Below are positions 44,102-53,782 of a stretch of 64,000 bases of DNA, in pieces; within the stretch, counting starts at the first letter, position 1; each line of letters starts with the position of its first letter. The notes under the pieces were generated by a model. The model saw only the letters and a list, made by a program, of their open reading frames with translations, ran no database searches and was not told the origin of the DNA. This stretch comes from Tepidisphaeraceae bacterium. Lineage in GTDB: Bacteria; Planctomycetota; Phycisphaerae; Tepidisphaerales; Tepidisphaeraceae. Made by a program: the position numbers and the translations under genes. The stretch spans positions 124,001 to 188,000 of the forward strand of contig DASYHQ010000061.1 in NCBI GenBank assembly GCA_035998445.1. Reading direction: 5' to 3'.

Positions 44102-44581
44102 CTACTGCTCCGGCGTCAACGGACTCTTCACGCGCCGGGCGCGGAAAAAGTCGCGTAAAAGCCGACCGGTTTCCTCCGCGCGAATGCCTGCGATCACCTC
44201 CAGCCGATGGTTCAGGCGAACGTCTTCGCACAGCCGGTACAGCGTGCGAACGGCACCGGCCTTGGGGTCGTCGCAGCCGTAAACCAGCCTCGGCAGGCGG
44301 GCGTTCACGATCGCCCCGGCGCACATCGGGCAGGGTTCGAGCGTCACCACCAGCGTGCAGTCGATCAACCGCCAGTGGCCCAAGGCTGTGCCCGCTTGGC
44401 GCATCGCGATAATCTCAGCATGGGCGGTGGGGTCGTGGTGGGTTTCACGCAGGTTGTGGCCGCGCCCGATGATCTGGCCGGTGGGGTGATGGACGATCAC
44501 GCACCCGATCGGCACCTCACCCAGCGTGCCGGCCTTGGCGGCCTCGGCTAGCGCGTGCTGCATAGCGTCGTCGTCGGTCAT
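44102..44581 (-). CDS. tadA: tRNA-specific adenosine deaminase
   Basis: 159 residues. Converts adenosine 34 to inosine in tRNA-Arg(ACG), needed to read CGN codons. Zinc and catalytic residues are visible: His54 and Glu56 in TAHAEIIAM, Cys84 and Cys87 in EPCPMCAGAI. The length is normal for the bacterial enzyme. Its ATG overlaps the stop of the upstream membrane-protein gene by four bases (ATGA type), so the two are translationally coupled in the order nfuA-like, membrane protein, tadA. Confidence 0.94.
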   Translation of the reverse strand: MTDDDAMQHALAEAAKAGTLGEVPIGCVIVHHPTGQIIGRGHNLRETHHDPTAHAEIIAMRQAGTALGHWRLIDCTLVVTLEPCPMCAGAIVNARLPRLVYGCDDPKAGAVRTLYRLCEDVRLNHRLEVIAGIRAEETGRLLRDFFRARRVKSPLTPEQ

Positions 44582-45045
44582 TGGAATCGTCGGCGGGGGA
44601 CGTCCTGGGTCGACAGGCTGGCGAACAGGTCGTTGATCGCCATCGCGCCACGCTGCAGCCAGCCCAGCTGGTCGGCGACGAGTGCCAGGGTAATGGTGAC
44701 GAGCAGGACGGCACAGAAGCCGACGATGCCCCGTTCCACACGCTCGCCACGCCGGCGAGCCCGGCGGTTCGCCAGCAAGGCTGCGACGGCGGCAAATTGA
44801 ATCACGGCAAGGGCGACCACCAGCACCTTGCTGCCGGCGCCAACGGTCTCGCGGCCCGCGTACGCCGCCGCCAGGCCACCGGCCAACAGCAGCACCGCGA
44901 CGGCCGACAGCCGGTGGGCGATTTGCGATAAAACAGAACTGGACGGACGAGCCGGGCGGGCGGGAACATTAACGATCAGCGGAGCAGCCGGCGGGGGAAA
45001 GTCGCTGGCAATCGACACGTCTGCTATGGCAACGTCGGCCATCAT
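44578..45045 (-). CDS. Small integral membrane protein of unknown function
   Basis: 155 residues. A Pro-rich N-terminal segment precedes three hydrophobic helices (LSAVAVLLLAGGLAAAYAGR, VLVVALAVIQFAAVAALLAN, GIVGFCAVLLVTITLALVAD). A short C-terminal helix (GWLQRGAMAINDLFASLSTQ) follows. No family recognised. It lies 43 bp after the NifU-like gene and overlaps tadA by four bases, so it belongs to that transcription unit. Confidence 0.75.
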   Translation of the reverse strand: MMADVAIADVSIASDFPPPAAPLIVNVPARPARPSSSVLSQIAHRLSAVAVLLLAGGLAAAYAGRETVGAGSKVLVVALAVIQFAAVAALLANRRARRRGERVERGIVGFCAVLLVTITLALVADQLGWLQRGAMAINDLFASLSTQDVPRRRFQ

Positions 45046-45088
45046 TCACACCTGTGAACCAATCGGCCTCGCGCCAGGCGCGGCCGGC

Positions 45089-45343
45089 TTATACGACGGG
45101 GATCACCTTCGTCACTTCCGGCACGCGCTCGATCAGGTTGCGCTCGATGCCGTTCTGCAGCGTCATCGTGCTGCTGGGGCACCCATGACAGGCGCCGTGG
45201 AAGCGGATCGAGACGACCCCATCCTCGGCGACCTTCACGAGTTCGATATCGCCGCCGTCCGCCTGCACGGAGGGGCGGATGAGGTTGATGACCTCCTGAA
45301 CTTTCTCAGTCACGCTTTGCGGTTGGCTCGTCGCTGTGCCCAT
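45089..45343 (-). CDS. NifU-like C-terminal domain (Nfu) iron-sulfur carrier
   Basis: 84 residues, a stand-alone Nfu domain: VINLIRPSVQADGGDIELV, and the cluster-binding Cys52 and Cys55 in HGACHGCPSSTMTL. Such proteins carry 4Fe-4S clusters to client enzymes in the cytoplasm. It is the first gene of a likely three-gene unit with the membrane protein and tadA. The ATG at 45343 follows TCTGCAG; no strong ribosome site. Confidence 0.92.
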   Translation of the reverse strand: MGTATSQPQSVTEKVQEVINLIRPSVQADGGDIELVKVAEDGVVSIRFHGACHGCPSSTMTLQNGIERNLIERVPEVTKVIPVV

Positions 45344-45394
45344 CTGCAGACCTCTTGCGGTAAAGCAGGATTATAGCCGGTCGGGGATGGGATT

Positions 45395-45735
45395 GAAAAT
45401 CCCAAGTGTTGATGGCCAACAAATCAAGCCTCAAGCCTCAAGCCTCAAATCCCAATGACCAACAAATGACCAAGCCCTAAATCCCAATCAATTCGCCTAT
45501 CACCGGTTGAATGTCATCCCGATGGGAGCCTTGGCGACCTGAGGGATCTCGAAATACGGACGGTTCTCGGCCTTGAGAGATCCCTCGGGATGACAGGTAG
45601 CACATTGGGCTGAGGTTTTGTCCGCTAGCCTTAGGCGCCGCTCGGGATGACGGAGCGCGGCAAGCCGCGGGGCTTCTGATTTGGGATTTGGGGCTTGGTC
45701 ATTTGTTGGTCATTGGGGCTTGGTCATTCTCTTCC
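45395..45735. repeat. Nested repeat: GGGATTTGGGGCTTGG arms around a family C element
   Basis: Left arm near 45459 (AATGACCAACAAATGACCAA) and right arm near 45690 (TTGGTCATTTGTTGGTCATT) flank a shortened family C element at 45513-45594. A CAAGCCT heptamer is repeated three times at about 45423-45443. Fills the 453-bp gap 45344-45796. Confidence 0.85.
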
Positions 45736-45796
45736 CCATTCGCTCCCTCATTCTCCTTCCCCTAGTCACCTCCATGGTTTACGCTCCACGCGTCGC

Positions 45797-46945
45797 ATGA
45801 AAATCGTTCACGTCATCACGCGCCTGATCGTCGGCGGAGCGCAGGAGAACACGCTGCTGAGCTGCGAGGGGCAGCACGACCTCGGTCACGACGTCACGCT
45901 CATCACTGGCCCGCCGGTAGGGCCCGAGGGGTCGTTGCTACAGCGGGCCCAGGCGTACGGGTACCGCGTGGACGTGCTGGACGAGATGAAGCGGTCGATC
46001 CTGCCGATCGCGGACTTGCGGGTCTACCACCGGCTGGTGAGCCGCTTCCGCGAGCTGCGGCCGGACGTGGTCCACACGCATTCCAGCAAGGCGGGCATCA
46101 TCGGTCGCTGGGCGGCGCACCGCGCGCCGGTGCGGGGCATCGTCCACACGATTCATGGCCTGGCCTTCACCGCCAGCACCCGGCCGATCGTCAACCGGTT
46201 CTACGAGATGCTGGAACGGCAGACGGCCCCCATCTCGTCCAAGATCGTCTGCGTCGCCGACGCCATGCGCGACCAGTCGCTGGCGGCCGACATCGGCACC
46301 CCGTCGCAGTACGTCACGGTCTACAGCGGCATGGAGACGGCGCCGTTCGTCGATCCGCCCGTGCCGCGCGACGTTATTCGCAAGCAGCTGGGTTTGGCCC
46401 ACGACGACATCGCCGTCGGCACGATCGCACGGCTGTTTCACCTGAAGGGGCACGACGATCTACTCGACCTGGCGCCGGAACTGTGCAGCCGATTTCCGAA
46501 GCTGAAGTTCATGTGGGTGGGGGACGGGTTGTTGCGGCCGGACTTCGAAAAGCGCATCAGAGCGATGAACCTGGTCGATCGCTTCGTGCTGACCGGCCTG
46601 GTGCCGCCGACACGCATTCCGGAACTGGTGAACGCGATGGACATTGTCGCGCATCCGTCGCGGCGCGAAGGCTTGGCGCGCGCGCTGCCGCAGGGGTCGC
46701 TGGCGGGCAAGCCGGTGGTTACGTACGACATCGATGGCGCCAAGGAGGGCGTTCTGGACGGGCAGACGGGTTTTGTGCTGCCGCCGTTCGATAAACGGCA
46801 ACTGGGCGACAAGATCGCGGTACTACTGGAAGATGCCGAGTTACGATGGCGGTTCGGTGACGCCGGGCGGACGTTCGCGCTTGGGCGGTTCGACACGAAG
46901 GTGATGGTGGCGGGGCTCGAACGGGTGTACGCGGACTTGGTGTAG
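45797..46945 (+). CDS. Glycosyltransferase family 4 protein
   Basis: 382 residues, GT-B fold, retaining. The N-terminal domain starts MKIVHVITRLIVGGAQENTL with VVHTHSSKAGIIGRWAAHRA, and the C-terminal donor domain has KFMWVGDGLLRPDFEKRIRA, FVLTGLVPPTRIPELVNAMD and the EX7E-like region HPSRREGLARALPQGSLAGK. Likely adds a sugar in envelope or exopolysaccharide synthesis from the cytoplasmic side. No other polysaccharide gene is next to it. ATG 45797; the longer frame begins inside repeats. Confidence 0.93.
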   Translation: MKIVHVITRLIVGGAQENTLLSCEGQHDLGHDVTLITGPPVGPEGSLLQRAQAYGYRVDVLDEMKRSILPIADLRVYHRLVSRFRELRPDVVHTHSSKAGIIGRWAAHRAPVRGIVHTIHGLAFTASTRPIVNRFYEMLERQTAPISSKIVCVADAMRDQSLAADIGTPSQYVTVYSGMETAPFVDPPVPRDVIRKQLGLAHDDIAVGTIARLFHLKGHDDLLDLAPELCSRFPKLKFMWVGDGLLRPDFEKRIRAMNLVDRFVLTGLVPPTRIPELVNAMDIVAHPSRREGLARALPQGSLAGKPVVTYDIDGAKEGVLDGQTGFVLPPFDKRQLGDKIAVLLEDAELRWRFGDAGRTFALGRFDTKVMVAGLERVYADLV

Positions 46946-46951
46946 CCATCT

Positions 46952-47032
46952 ACATAGCCCCCGGCTTGCCGGGGTTCTTCCGTCTTTTCCGAGAGATGGA
47001 AGAAGAGACCCCCGGCAAGCCGGGGGCTATGT
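46952..47032. repeat. Family H palindromic element
   Basis: ACATAGCCCCCGGCTTGCCG at the left and CGGCAAGCCGGGGGCTATGT at the right, each arm itself palindromic (CCCCGGCTTGCCGGGG). Could end transcription of the glycosyltransferase gene. A decayed relative lies at 49182-49222. Confidence 0.93.
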
Positions 47033-47076
47033 GGGCGAGCAACACGATCGTCACTTGAGACAGGTGGAATAGATTG

Positions 47077-49155
47077 ATGAAGTTGATCCCAATCCGACAT
47101 GTCCTGCTCGCCGGCCTGCTCGCATCGCAGGCGATGGCGCAAACGCGCCCGCCCGCCCGGCCACCACGGCCGCAACCGCAGGAACCGGCCGTCGCTACCG
47201 CAACGCCGGAGGCGGATTCAAGAGGCTCGTACAAGCAGCAGCGCATCGACGCGATCGATGAGGAACTGGCCGTCCTGCTTCAGCGACGCGGCGAGACGGG
47301 CGTCGACCAGGCCATGCTCGAACTGCAGATCGACCTGCGCCTGCTCGCCCGCGGCATCGCCAGCATTATGCCCGACAAGCTGGACGGCAAGCCCGAGAAC
47401 GCCGCTGCCTACCTGCGCCTGCAGCAGGTGGTGCGCGCCGGCGACGAGATCGCGCTCACCGTTCGCACGCTGACGCCACCCACGGAACCGCAGGCCAACG
47501 CGCTGAAGGCCCTGCACGAGCTGACGTATCGCCCAGCGCTCGATAAGCCGACCGTCGCGGCGATCGATGCGCTTACCAAGGAGATCGCGACGGCGCTGTC
47601 GGCGATCGTGCCCGCGCCGCCCGTCACGATGCGACCGCAGCGCGCCGTTGCACCGGCGACCGCGCCGGCCGGGAATGGCAGCCCGACGGAAGCGCCACTG
47701 GTGACGTTGTCGAACGCGGCGCGCCGGCTGAACGTCACGCCGGTGCTGCGCCGGCAGATCCTCACCCTCACCGAGGCCGCCAACGTCGCCAGTAGCACCG
47801 GCGACGCCACCGAGGCCCGCGTGCTGGCCGAGGGGTTGTCGGACGCCGTCGACCTGGCCTCCGGCCTGGCCGCCAACACCGCCGTCGCGATGGCGACGCG
47901 GCAGGAGATCGAAGGGCAATTGGCGCAGGGGCTGGCGCTGTTCACCGACCCGCGCACGCGCGACATCGGGCGCAAGCGCCTCAAGACGCTCGCCCCGTAC
48001 CGCCAGACGCTGGCGCGCGTTGGTAAAATTGCGGAGAATCCGGACACGCGCCGGCTGGCCAAGCTGTTCGTCTGGGCGCAGGAGAATCCCGAGGACGGCC
48101 CGAAGGTGCTGAACGCCGTCGAGGCCTACAACCGTGTGGTGGCCGAGTTCGAGGGACGCCCGCGGCTCGCGTCGCTCCCACCGAACGTGAAGCGTGCCGC
48201 CGACGCCACCGTGCGCCAGTTTCAGACCGCCCGCGCGACGTTCATGGAAGAGGCGATCAGCCTGCCCGACGGTGGCATGATGGCCGCCACGCCCAAGCAG
48301 CTCAGCGACACGGTGGGTGAGATGTCGGCGGCGCTGGCGCAGCTGGATCTGATCGAGACGAGCCCGCGCTCGCTGGACGCGCTGCTGGCGTTCAAGCCAC
48401 GGCCGATTGGGCTGCTCGACAAGCGCGTGATTGCGGCCGTCGGTGGGGCCGTGGGTGAAGGGAAGATGCTGCCCGAGGATGCGGTGGCGTTCCTGAAGTC
48501 CCTGCGCGGCCTGGCCGACGCCGCGGCGCGCATCGGCACCGATCTGCCCAAGGCCGCCACGGGCGCTGAGGCGTGGGCCGGCCAAGGCGCTGCGGCGCTG
48601 CAGGCCCGGTTGAACGCGATGCTGACCGAGGCCACCTCGACGTTGGCCAGCGCGGATGGGGTGGTGTCGCCCGACGTGCTGTCGCAACTGGCGATCGCCG
48701 GCGACCTGGTCGAGGCGCTGCGCGGGGCGGCGAAGATCGACGAGGCGATCGCGGCGTGCGCGCCGCTGGCGCGCTGGGCCGACTGGGGTGTGGACGTGCA
48801 GCAGCTGGAGGCGATCGTGAAGGCCTATCGCGACGGTACCGCGGCGGCGGTGGACGGGTTGATCGACGGCTCGAGCGGCGCGGTCGAGCAGTGGCCGCGC
48901 ATGCGCCAGAAGTACCGGCCGGTGATTGAGTACCTGGAAGAGATCAGCGCGTACGCCCCCGCGTGCGCGACGCTACCGGAAGGGGCCGCCGGTCAGATCG
49001 CGGCGCTGGCGACGCCGTTCGACGCCGCGGCGTTTCGGGACGTGCGAATGACGGGCGCGACGCTCGGCATCTGGGGTGCCGCCGAGGTCGCCGCCGATCT
49101 TACGACTGCCGGTGAGGCGTCGGGGTTGGTGTCGAGGCAATTAAAGGCGCGGTAG
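47077..49155 (+). CDS. Large exported alpha-helical protein of unknown function
   Basis: 692 residues. Signal peptide MKLIPIRHVLLAGLLASQAM with AQ after it. The rest is almost wholly helical and Ala-rich, with low-complexity linkers (APPVTMRPQRAVAPATAPAG). Candidate helical repeats lie between residues 210 and 650, but I recognise no family. ATG 47077 is preferred to the TTG one codon upstream, with AGGTGGAA before it. The next gene also encodes a large exported protein; they may act together, but this is only a positional guess. Confidence 0.65.
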   Translation: MKLIPIRHVLLAGLLASQAMAQTRPPARPPRPQPQEPAVATATPEADSRGSYKQQRIDAIDEELAVLLQRRGETGVDQAMLELQIDLRLLARGIASIMPDKLDGKPENAAAYLRLQQVVRAGDEIALTVRTLTPPTEPQANALKALHELTYRPALDKPTVAAIDALTKEIATALSAIVPAPPVTMRPQRAVAPATAPAGNGSPTEAPLVTLSNAARRLNVTPVLRRQILTLTEAANVASSTGDATEARVLAEGLSDAVDLASGLAANTAVAMATRQEIEGQLAQGLALFTDPRTRDIGRKRLKTLAPYRQTLARVGKIAENPDTRRLAKLFVWAQENPEDGPKVLNAVEAYNRVVAEFEGRPRLASLPPNVKRAADATVRQFQTARATFMEEAISLPDGGMMAATPKQLSDTVGEMSAALAQLDLIETSPRSLDALLAFKPRPIGLLDKRVIAAVGGAVGEGKMLPEDAVAFLKSLRGLADAAARIGTDLPKAATGAEAWAGQGAAALQARLNAMLTEATSTLASADGVVSPDVLSQLAIAGDLVEALRGAAKIDEAIAACAPLARWADWGVDVQQLEAIVKAYRDGTAAAVDGLIDGSSGAVEQWPRMRQKYRPVIEYLEEISAYAPACATLPEGAAGQIAALATPFDAAAFRDVRMTGATLGIWGAAEVAADLTTAGEASGLVSRQLKAR

Positions 49156-49382
49156 GGGGATGCGATGCTTCTGTTCTACCCCGGTTAAGCCGGGAAACCC
49201 GGGCAGGTCCGGGGCTAGATGGGCTCTGGCGCACAAATTGCGTCGTTCGGATCGGTTACGTTTGCAGTTCAACCGTGCGATTGGCCGACAAGGGATAGAT
49301 TGCCGGGTACAATCCTGAAGTGGCGCTGCAACTTATGCGCCCGCGGGTGCGTCCAATGAGCAGGGCCAAGGGAGTCGTCATC

Positions 49383-51134
49383 ATGATGAAGCAACACAAA
49401 GCCATCCTGTCCGCCGCCGCCATCGGGGCGGCGCTCGCGGTGTCGTCGTCGGTCGCGGTGGCGCAGTACCGCGTGGGTAGCGACGGTCGGTTGAACGATG
49501 CCAACAACCGCATCGGCAGCAACGGGTACAACACTGGTGGCCCGATCATCCGTCCGTTGAACGGCGGCCTTGGCAACAACGTCGTCACCGGCAACGTCAC
49601 CGGTGGCCGTGAGTTCCGCGGGCCGGTGGGATACACCGATCCTGGCGCTTTCCGCGGCAGTACCGCCGACGAGACGACCGACCGGTTTATCCGTGGATCG
49701 TCGGGCGCGTCGTTCACCGGCGCGCCGCAGAACAACGCGCAGAACGTGTTGCCGTTCTACGGCAGCAGTCGCGCCGCGCCACCGCCACCCGGGTTCGTAA
49801 AGCAGGGCCTCACCGATGCTTACATCCCCGCGCCGGCCATGGCGCGCCAGGGGAGCGATTTGCGCTTGGGTTCCGTCGTCACCACGCCGCAGACCGTGTT
49901 GCCGTCGCCGGGCGATCTCATGCTGCCCGGCCCCGTCAATCCCAGCACCGGCCTCAGCACGATCACCGCGTCGCCGTTGTACGGCGTTCGCCAGTGGCGC
50001 AGCGACGTGCCGGCCGAGCGCCAGTTCGTCGACCGCTTTGGTCAGGACCAGCGACCCGATGCGCCCGACCGCATGTCGCTGGACGCCAACACGCTCGAGC
50101 AGTACCGCGCCGAACTGCGCGTCTCCAACCGCCTGCCCGAGACGCCGGAGCAGGATGGAACCTCCAACGAGCTGGCGACCGGTGTCGACCTCAATCGCCC
50201 GCGCGTCGGTGAGGGGGACGCCACGGGTGCCAATCAGCAACTCGCCAACCAACCGCTGGCCAACAACGCGCTCGGCGGGCAGATCGGCCCCGATCAATCG
50301 ACCCGCCAGGAGCTGATGACGCCGGCCGGCCAGAGCGCGCTTTACGCCCGGCTACAGGCGCAGTTCGACCAGCAGGGCGGTGGCGCGATCACCGACCAGG
50401 AAGCCCAGCGGCGCTTCGCGCTGCAGCGTAACCTACAGGCGAAGATCAACGCCGAAGCCAAGGCCGGCAAACCCGGTGAACTGCCCGAGCTGCCCGGCGA
50501 CGCCGGACTTGATGGCGGTGACACCGGCGCCGGCGCCGGTGCCGGCGCGATCGACACCAGCAAGTTGCCCATGCAGGCGCAGCCGGGCGGCAACGGTGGC
50601 TCGAACGTCACGACCGAACCGGTGAAGGTGAACAACCTTGCGGAAGGTACGAACGCCAAGGGGCTGGCCAAACTGATGACCGGCGCCGAGGAAGCGATGC
50701 GTGCCGGCGAGTTCGGCACCGCCATCGACCGCTACGACGCCGCCGCCAGCGTCGCGCCGAACAACCCGCTGGTCACGCTCGGCCGTGCCCACGCGGAGTT
50801 GGGCGCGTCGTACTACGGCCGCGCCGAGGCCGACCTTCGCAAGGCGTTCACCAACGGCCCGGCGCTGCTGGCGGGTGAATATGATTTGATCACGTTCCTC
50901 GGCGCCGAACGCCTGCAGTTCGTCATCAAGGATTTGAAGGAGATCGCGAGCGCCGAGCAACAGCAGGCTGGCCCAACCTTCCTGCTGGCCTACATCGCCC
51001 GGAACATGGGCAACAGCAAGCTGGCCGCCGACTACCTGACGGAAACGGAGAAACGCCTCGGCGGGCCCGACCCACTGATCGACGCGATGCGCAAAGGCTG
51101 GCGCCTGCCCACCGCCGACGAGGCGGGAAAGTAG
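49383..51134 (+). CDS. Exported protein with C-terminal TPR region, unknown function
   Basis: 583 residues. Signal peptide KAILSAAAIGAALAVSSSVA with cleavage near VAQ. Residues about 30-330 are Gly/Asn/Pro-rich and probably disordered (NRIGSNGYNTGGPIIRPLNG). A helical segment follows, then a Gly/Ala linker (DTGAGAGAGAI). The C-terminal 150 residues contain TPR-like units (EEAMRAGEFGTAIDRYDAAA, RAHAELGASYYGRAEADLRK). GGAG eight bases before ATG 49383 supports that start. Not a recognised family. Confidence 0.7.
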   Translation: MMKQHKAILSAAAIGAALAVSSSVAVAQYRVGSDGRLNDANNRIGSNGYNTGGPIIRPLNGGLGNNVVTGNVTGGREFRGPVGYTDPGAFRGSTADETTDRFIRGSSGASFTGAPQNNAQNVLPFYGSSRAAPPPPGFVKQGLTDAYIPAPAMARQGSDLRLGSVVTTPQTVLPSPGDLMLPGPVNPSTGLSTITASPLYGVRQWRSDVPAERQFVDRFGQDQRPDAPDRMSLDANTLEQYRAELRVSNRLPETPEQDGTSNELATGVDLNRPRVGEGDATGANQQLANQPLANNALGGQIGPDQSTRQELMTPAGQSALYARLQAQFDQQGGGAITDQEAQRRFALQRNLQAKINAEAKAGKPGELPELPGDAGLDGGDTGAGAGAGAIDTSKLPMQAQPGGNGGSNVTTEPVKVNNLAEGTNAKGLAKLMTGAEEAMRAGEFGTAIDRYDAAASVAPNNPLVTLGRAHAELGASYYGRAEADLRKAFTNGPALLAGEYDLITFLGAERLQFVIKDLKEIASAEQQQAGPTFLLAYIARNMGNSKLAADYLTETEKRLGGPDPLIDAMRKGWRLPTADEAGK

Positions 51135-51165
51135 GTTAATAATCGGAAAGACACTTTAATTTCTA

Positions 51166-51234
51166 GGTATTCGGAAGGATTTTTCGGTCTTGCGACGCGG
51201 ACGAAAAGATCCTTCGGGGTACCTCAGGATGACG
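51166..51234. repeat. Family D palindromic element, decayed left arm
   Basis: GTATTCGGAAGGATTTTTCG at the left faces ATCCTTCGGGGTACCTCAGG at the right. Confidence 0.8.
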
Positions 51235-51348
51235 CGTATATAGTTCTGCATTTCGTCGGGCAAGCCAGATCGGTTTTGCCCATGCTGCTGTTACCCTTCC
51301 ACTTTTTCCTGCCCCTCCATACCTGAGATCGGTTAACCTCCCCAGCCC

Positions 51349-52116
51349 ATGGGGCGGCTCAACATCATTCTGCAGGTTCGACAGTGGGGCGGCGATCTGC
51401 TGAACCTCTGCTACCCGGCCGTCTGCAGCGCGTGCGAGGCGCCGGCACCGGTGGGGGCATTTCTCTGTGAAGCATGCGAAGTGCAACTGGCGCAGCTGGC
51501 CCAAGCCGCAGCGTGTGAACGTTGTGCAATGCCGCTGGCAGTTCACGGTTCGCCATGCCCGTGGTGCGAGGGGGACGGGCTCAGGCCGTACGCGCGCATC
51601 GCGCGGCTGGGCACGATGTCATCGCCGTTGAAGCATCTGATTCATTTGGCCAAGTACAACCGCCGCTGGCCGATCGCGGAACGGCTCGCCGACCGGTTGA
51701 TGGTCGATGCGCAGGTGCAGGCGATTTTGCGCGACACCGACGTGCTGCTGCCCGTGCCGCTGCACGCCTGGCGGCAGATGCGGCGCGGCTTCAACCAGGC
51801 CGACGTCATCGCGTCGCGCCTCGGCCGGTGCGGCAAGGTGCGCGTCGTGCGGCCCGTCGTCCGCTTGCGCCCGACCGACACGCAGACCCACATGCATGGA
51901 CGTTCCAAACGCGCAGAGAACCTGAAGGACGCCTTCGGCCTGATCCGCCCGGCCGACGTCGCTGGGAAGCGCGTCACGGTCGTCGACGACGTGCTGACCA
52001 CCGGCGCCACCCTGCAAAGCCTCGCCCGCACCCTGCGGCCCGCCCGCCCCGCGAGCCTGTCGGCCATCACGCTCGCAATCGCCGACCCGGAAGGACGACA
52101 GTTCGAGGTGGTGTAG
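51349..52116 (+). CDS. ComF-family phosphoribosyltransferase-like protein
   Basis: 255 residues. A zinc-finger-like N terminus has several CxxC pairs (CYPAVCSACEAPA, CEACE, CERCAMPL, CPWCEG). A type I phosphoribosyltransferase fold follows, with VLLPVPLHAWRQMRRGFNQA and the PRPP-binding loop VTVVDDVLTTGATLQSLA. ComF proteins take part in DNA uptake in competent bacteria; the family is also widespread where competence is unknown. No other competence gene is in the window. It lies upstream of the urease locus without obvious link. Confidence 0.93.
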   Translation: MGRLNIILQVRQWGGDLLNLCYPAVCSACEAPAPVGAFLCEACEVQLAQLAQAAACERCAMPLAVHGSPCPWCEGDGLRPYARIARLGTMSSPLKHLIHLAKYNRRWPIAERLADRLMVDAQVQAILRDTDVLLPVPLHAWRQMRRGFNQADVIASRLGRCGKVRVVRPVVRLRPTDTQTHMHGRSKRAENLKDAFGLIRPADVAGKRVTVVDDVLTTGATLQSLARTLRPARPASLSAITLAIADPEGRQFEVV

Positions 52117-52157
52117 GTTGGAGCGGATGCGGGTGAAGCCGTGAATGTTCGAACACG

Positions 52158-52318
52158 GTAGTGGCGACGCCTGCGTCGCGGTGCGGCGTAGCCGCATTCT
52201 CGTAACATGGGCGGCCCGCCCATGCTTTTGCCTTCCAACGCGAGAACACGGTCGGGCCGCCCGTGGTACGGGTGGACTCGATGCTGCGCATCGACCGCGA
52301 CGCAGGCGTCGCCACTAC
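52158..52318. repeat. Nested palindrome (outer GTAGTGGCGACGCCTGCGTC arms)
   Basis: The outer 25-bp arms (52158-52182 and 52294-52318) are exact inverse repeats. A second palindrome (ACATGGGCGGCCCGCCCATG, 52205 on) sits inside with its partner GGGCCGCCCGTGG near 52265. Confidence 0.93.
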
Positions 52319-52329
52319 GGGTGCATGTC

Positions 52330-52833
52330 TCACCGTGCTTGAGGTTTCGCGCTGCGCACCTCAAACCCCGGCGCCAGCTTCACGCCCTGCAGCACCGTGG
52401 CGCGCAGCGGCGCGAAGACGCGCCTCTCCGTGCGGAACGGCACGCCATACCGATCCAGCGCCTCCCGCGTCGGCCCGTCGGCGATCACGATCAATCGTCC
52501 GTTCGACACTTGGACCGGCACGTGCAGGTTGCCCAGTTCCAGCGCGACCGTCGCGAGCGCATCAGGATCAACCGGGTCGGTCACCCACACCTCGCACGCC
52601 GGCACGTGAACGCGTAGGACCGCCAGTTGTTCCCCCTCACGCGCAACGCCTGTCGCTTCAGCGGCAAGCACGTCGCCATCGCGCAGCGATCGTCCCAGGG
52701 GCAACAGGATGCGCACCTCCCGTCTCGCGCGCGTCGTCTTGCGCAACGCGCGAGCAGCGCACTCGTGCCACGCAATGTCGACCGAATCGCTCGGTTCGAC
52801 GTCGGCGGAAGACAGGATGCGATCGTAAAGCAT
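52330..52833 (-). CDS. ureE: Urease accessory protein UreE
   Basis: 167 residues. A nickel-carrying chaperone for urease. The family look is given by REVRILLPLGRSLRDGDVLA in the N-terminal half and VALELGNLHVPVQV in the C-terminal domain. The C-terminal tail lacks a long His-rich stretch, so nickel storage is probably limited. It is transcribed away from ureD, with only 68 bp between the two starts; that gap must hold both promoters. In most bacteria ureE is in the same direction as ureABC. Confidence 0.9.
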   Translation of the reverse strand: MLYDRILSSADVEPSDSVDIAWHECAARALRKTTRARREVRILLPLGRSLRDGDVLAAEATGVAREGEQLAVLRVHVPACEVWVTDPVDPDALATVALELGNLHVPVQVSNGRLIVIADGPTREALDRYGVPFRTERRVFAPLRATVLQGVKLAPGFEVRSAKPQAR

Positions 52834-52901
52834 GACGGGTGGTGCCGACCGGCGGTGGCGCGTATGCTACCCGAGAACCGACCGCGCCGCCGCCACAGAG
52901 C

Positions 52902-53768
52902 ATGCGATCCATCGCCGACGCCCAGCCCATTGCCCGCTCGCCAGCACTGCGTCATCGCGGGACCGGCCAGCTCGTCGCCACGCGCGTTGACGGCCAGACC
53001 GCCATCACCCGTTCCACCGCCACCAGTCCGCTGAAGCTGCTCGTCCCGCGCCCGCGTGGCGGTTGCGCCTGGGCGTTCGCCAGCACCTTCGGCGGGGGCC
53101 TGGTTGCTGGCGACGAGATCGATTTGTCCGTCACCGCCAGCGCTGGCACGGCGCTGCTGCTCGGCACGCAGGCGTCGACGAAGATCTACCGCAGCCCGCA
53201 CAGCGTCGCAGCGATCCAGACGCTGAACGCCACGATCGCCGACGACGCGATCCTGCTCTCGCTGCCCGACCCCGTCAGCCCGTTCGCGACGGCCGTCTAC
53301 GAACAACGGCAACGGTTTGAACTGACCCGCGGCGCGTCGCTCGTGCTGCTCGATTGGATCAGCAGTGGCCGGCTGGCGCGCGGCGAGCGCTGGGCGTTCA
53401 CGCGGTACATGAGCCGCAACGATATCGTCGTCGACGGCCAGCACCTCGTGCGCGACGCGCTGCTGCTCGACGGCACCTTCGAGCCGATCGATGCGCCGCA
53501 CCGCATGGGGCGGTTTGATTGTTACGCGACGCTGTTCCTCATCGGCCCGCGCGTGCGCGACGGCGCCGCGGCGATCTTGGACGAACTGAACGCCGCACCG
53601 GTGAAGCGAAACGCCGAGCTATTGGCCAGTGCCAGCCCCATCGGCGATGGCGGGGCGGTGCTGCGGGTGTTGGGGCCGTCACCGCAGTTGGTGGGTCAGT
53701 ACCTGCGCGACCGCATGGCGTTCGCGTGGGCGATCGCCGGTGAGGATTTGTGGTCGCGGAAGTTTTAG
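52902..53768 (+). CDS. ureD: Urease accessory protein UreD (UreH)
   Basis: 288 residues. Scaffold of the urease maturation complex, contacting urease and UreF. Typical stretches: LKLLVPRPRGGCAWAFASTF with GGGLVAGD, GTALLLGTQASTKIYRS, and LVLLDWISSGRLARGERWAF. I use ATG 52902 (MRSIADAQPIARSPALRHRG); the 21 codons before it are proline-rich and fall in the divergent promoter gap. Followed by a family B palindrome and ureAB. Confidence 0.92.
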   Translation: MRSIADAQPIARSPALRHRGTGQLVATRVDGQTAITRSTATSPLKLLVPRPRGGCAWAFASTFGGGLVAGDEIDLSVTASAGTALLLGTQASTKIYRSPHSVAAIQTLNATIADDAILLSLPDPVSPFATAVYEQRQRFELTRGASLVLLDWISSGRLARGERWAFTRYMSRNDIVVDGQHLVRDALLLDGTFEPIDAPHRMGRFDCYATLFLIGPRVRDGAAAILDELNAAPVKRNAELLASASPIGDGGAVLRVLGPSPQLVGQYLRDRMAFAWAIAGEDLWSRKF

Positions 53769-53782
53769 AACGAGAGATGAAT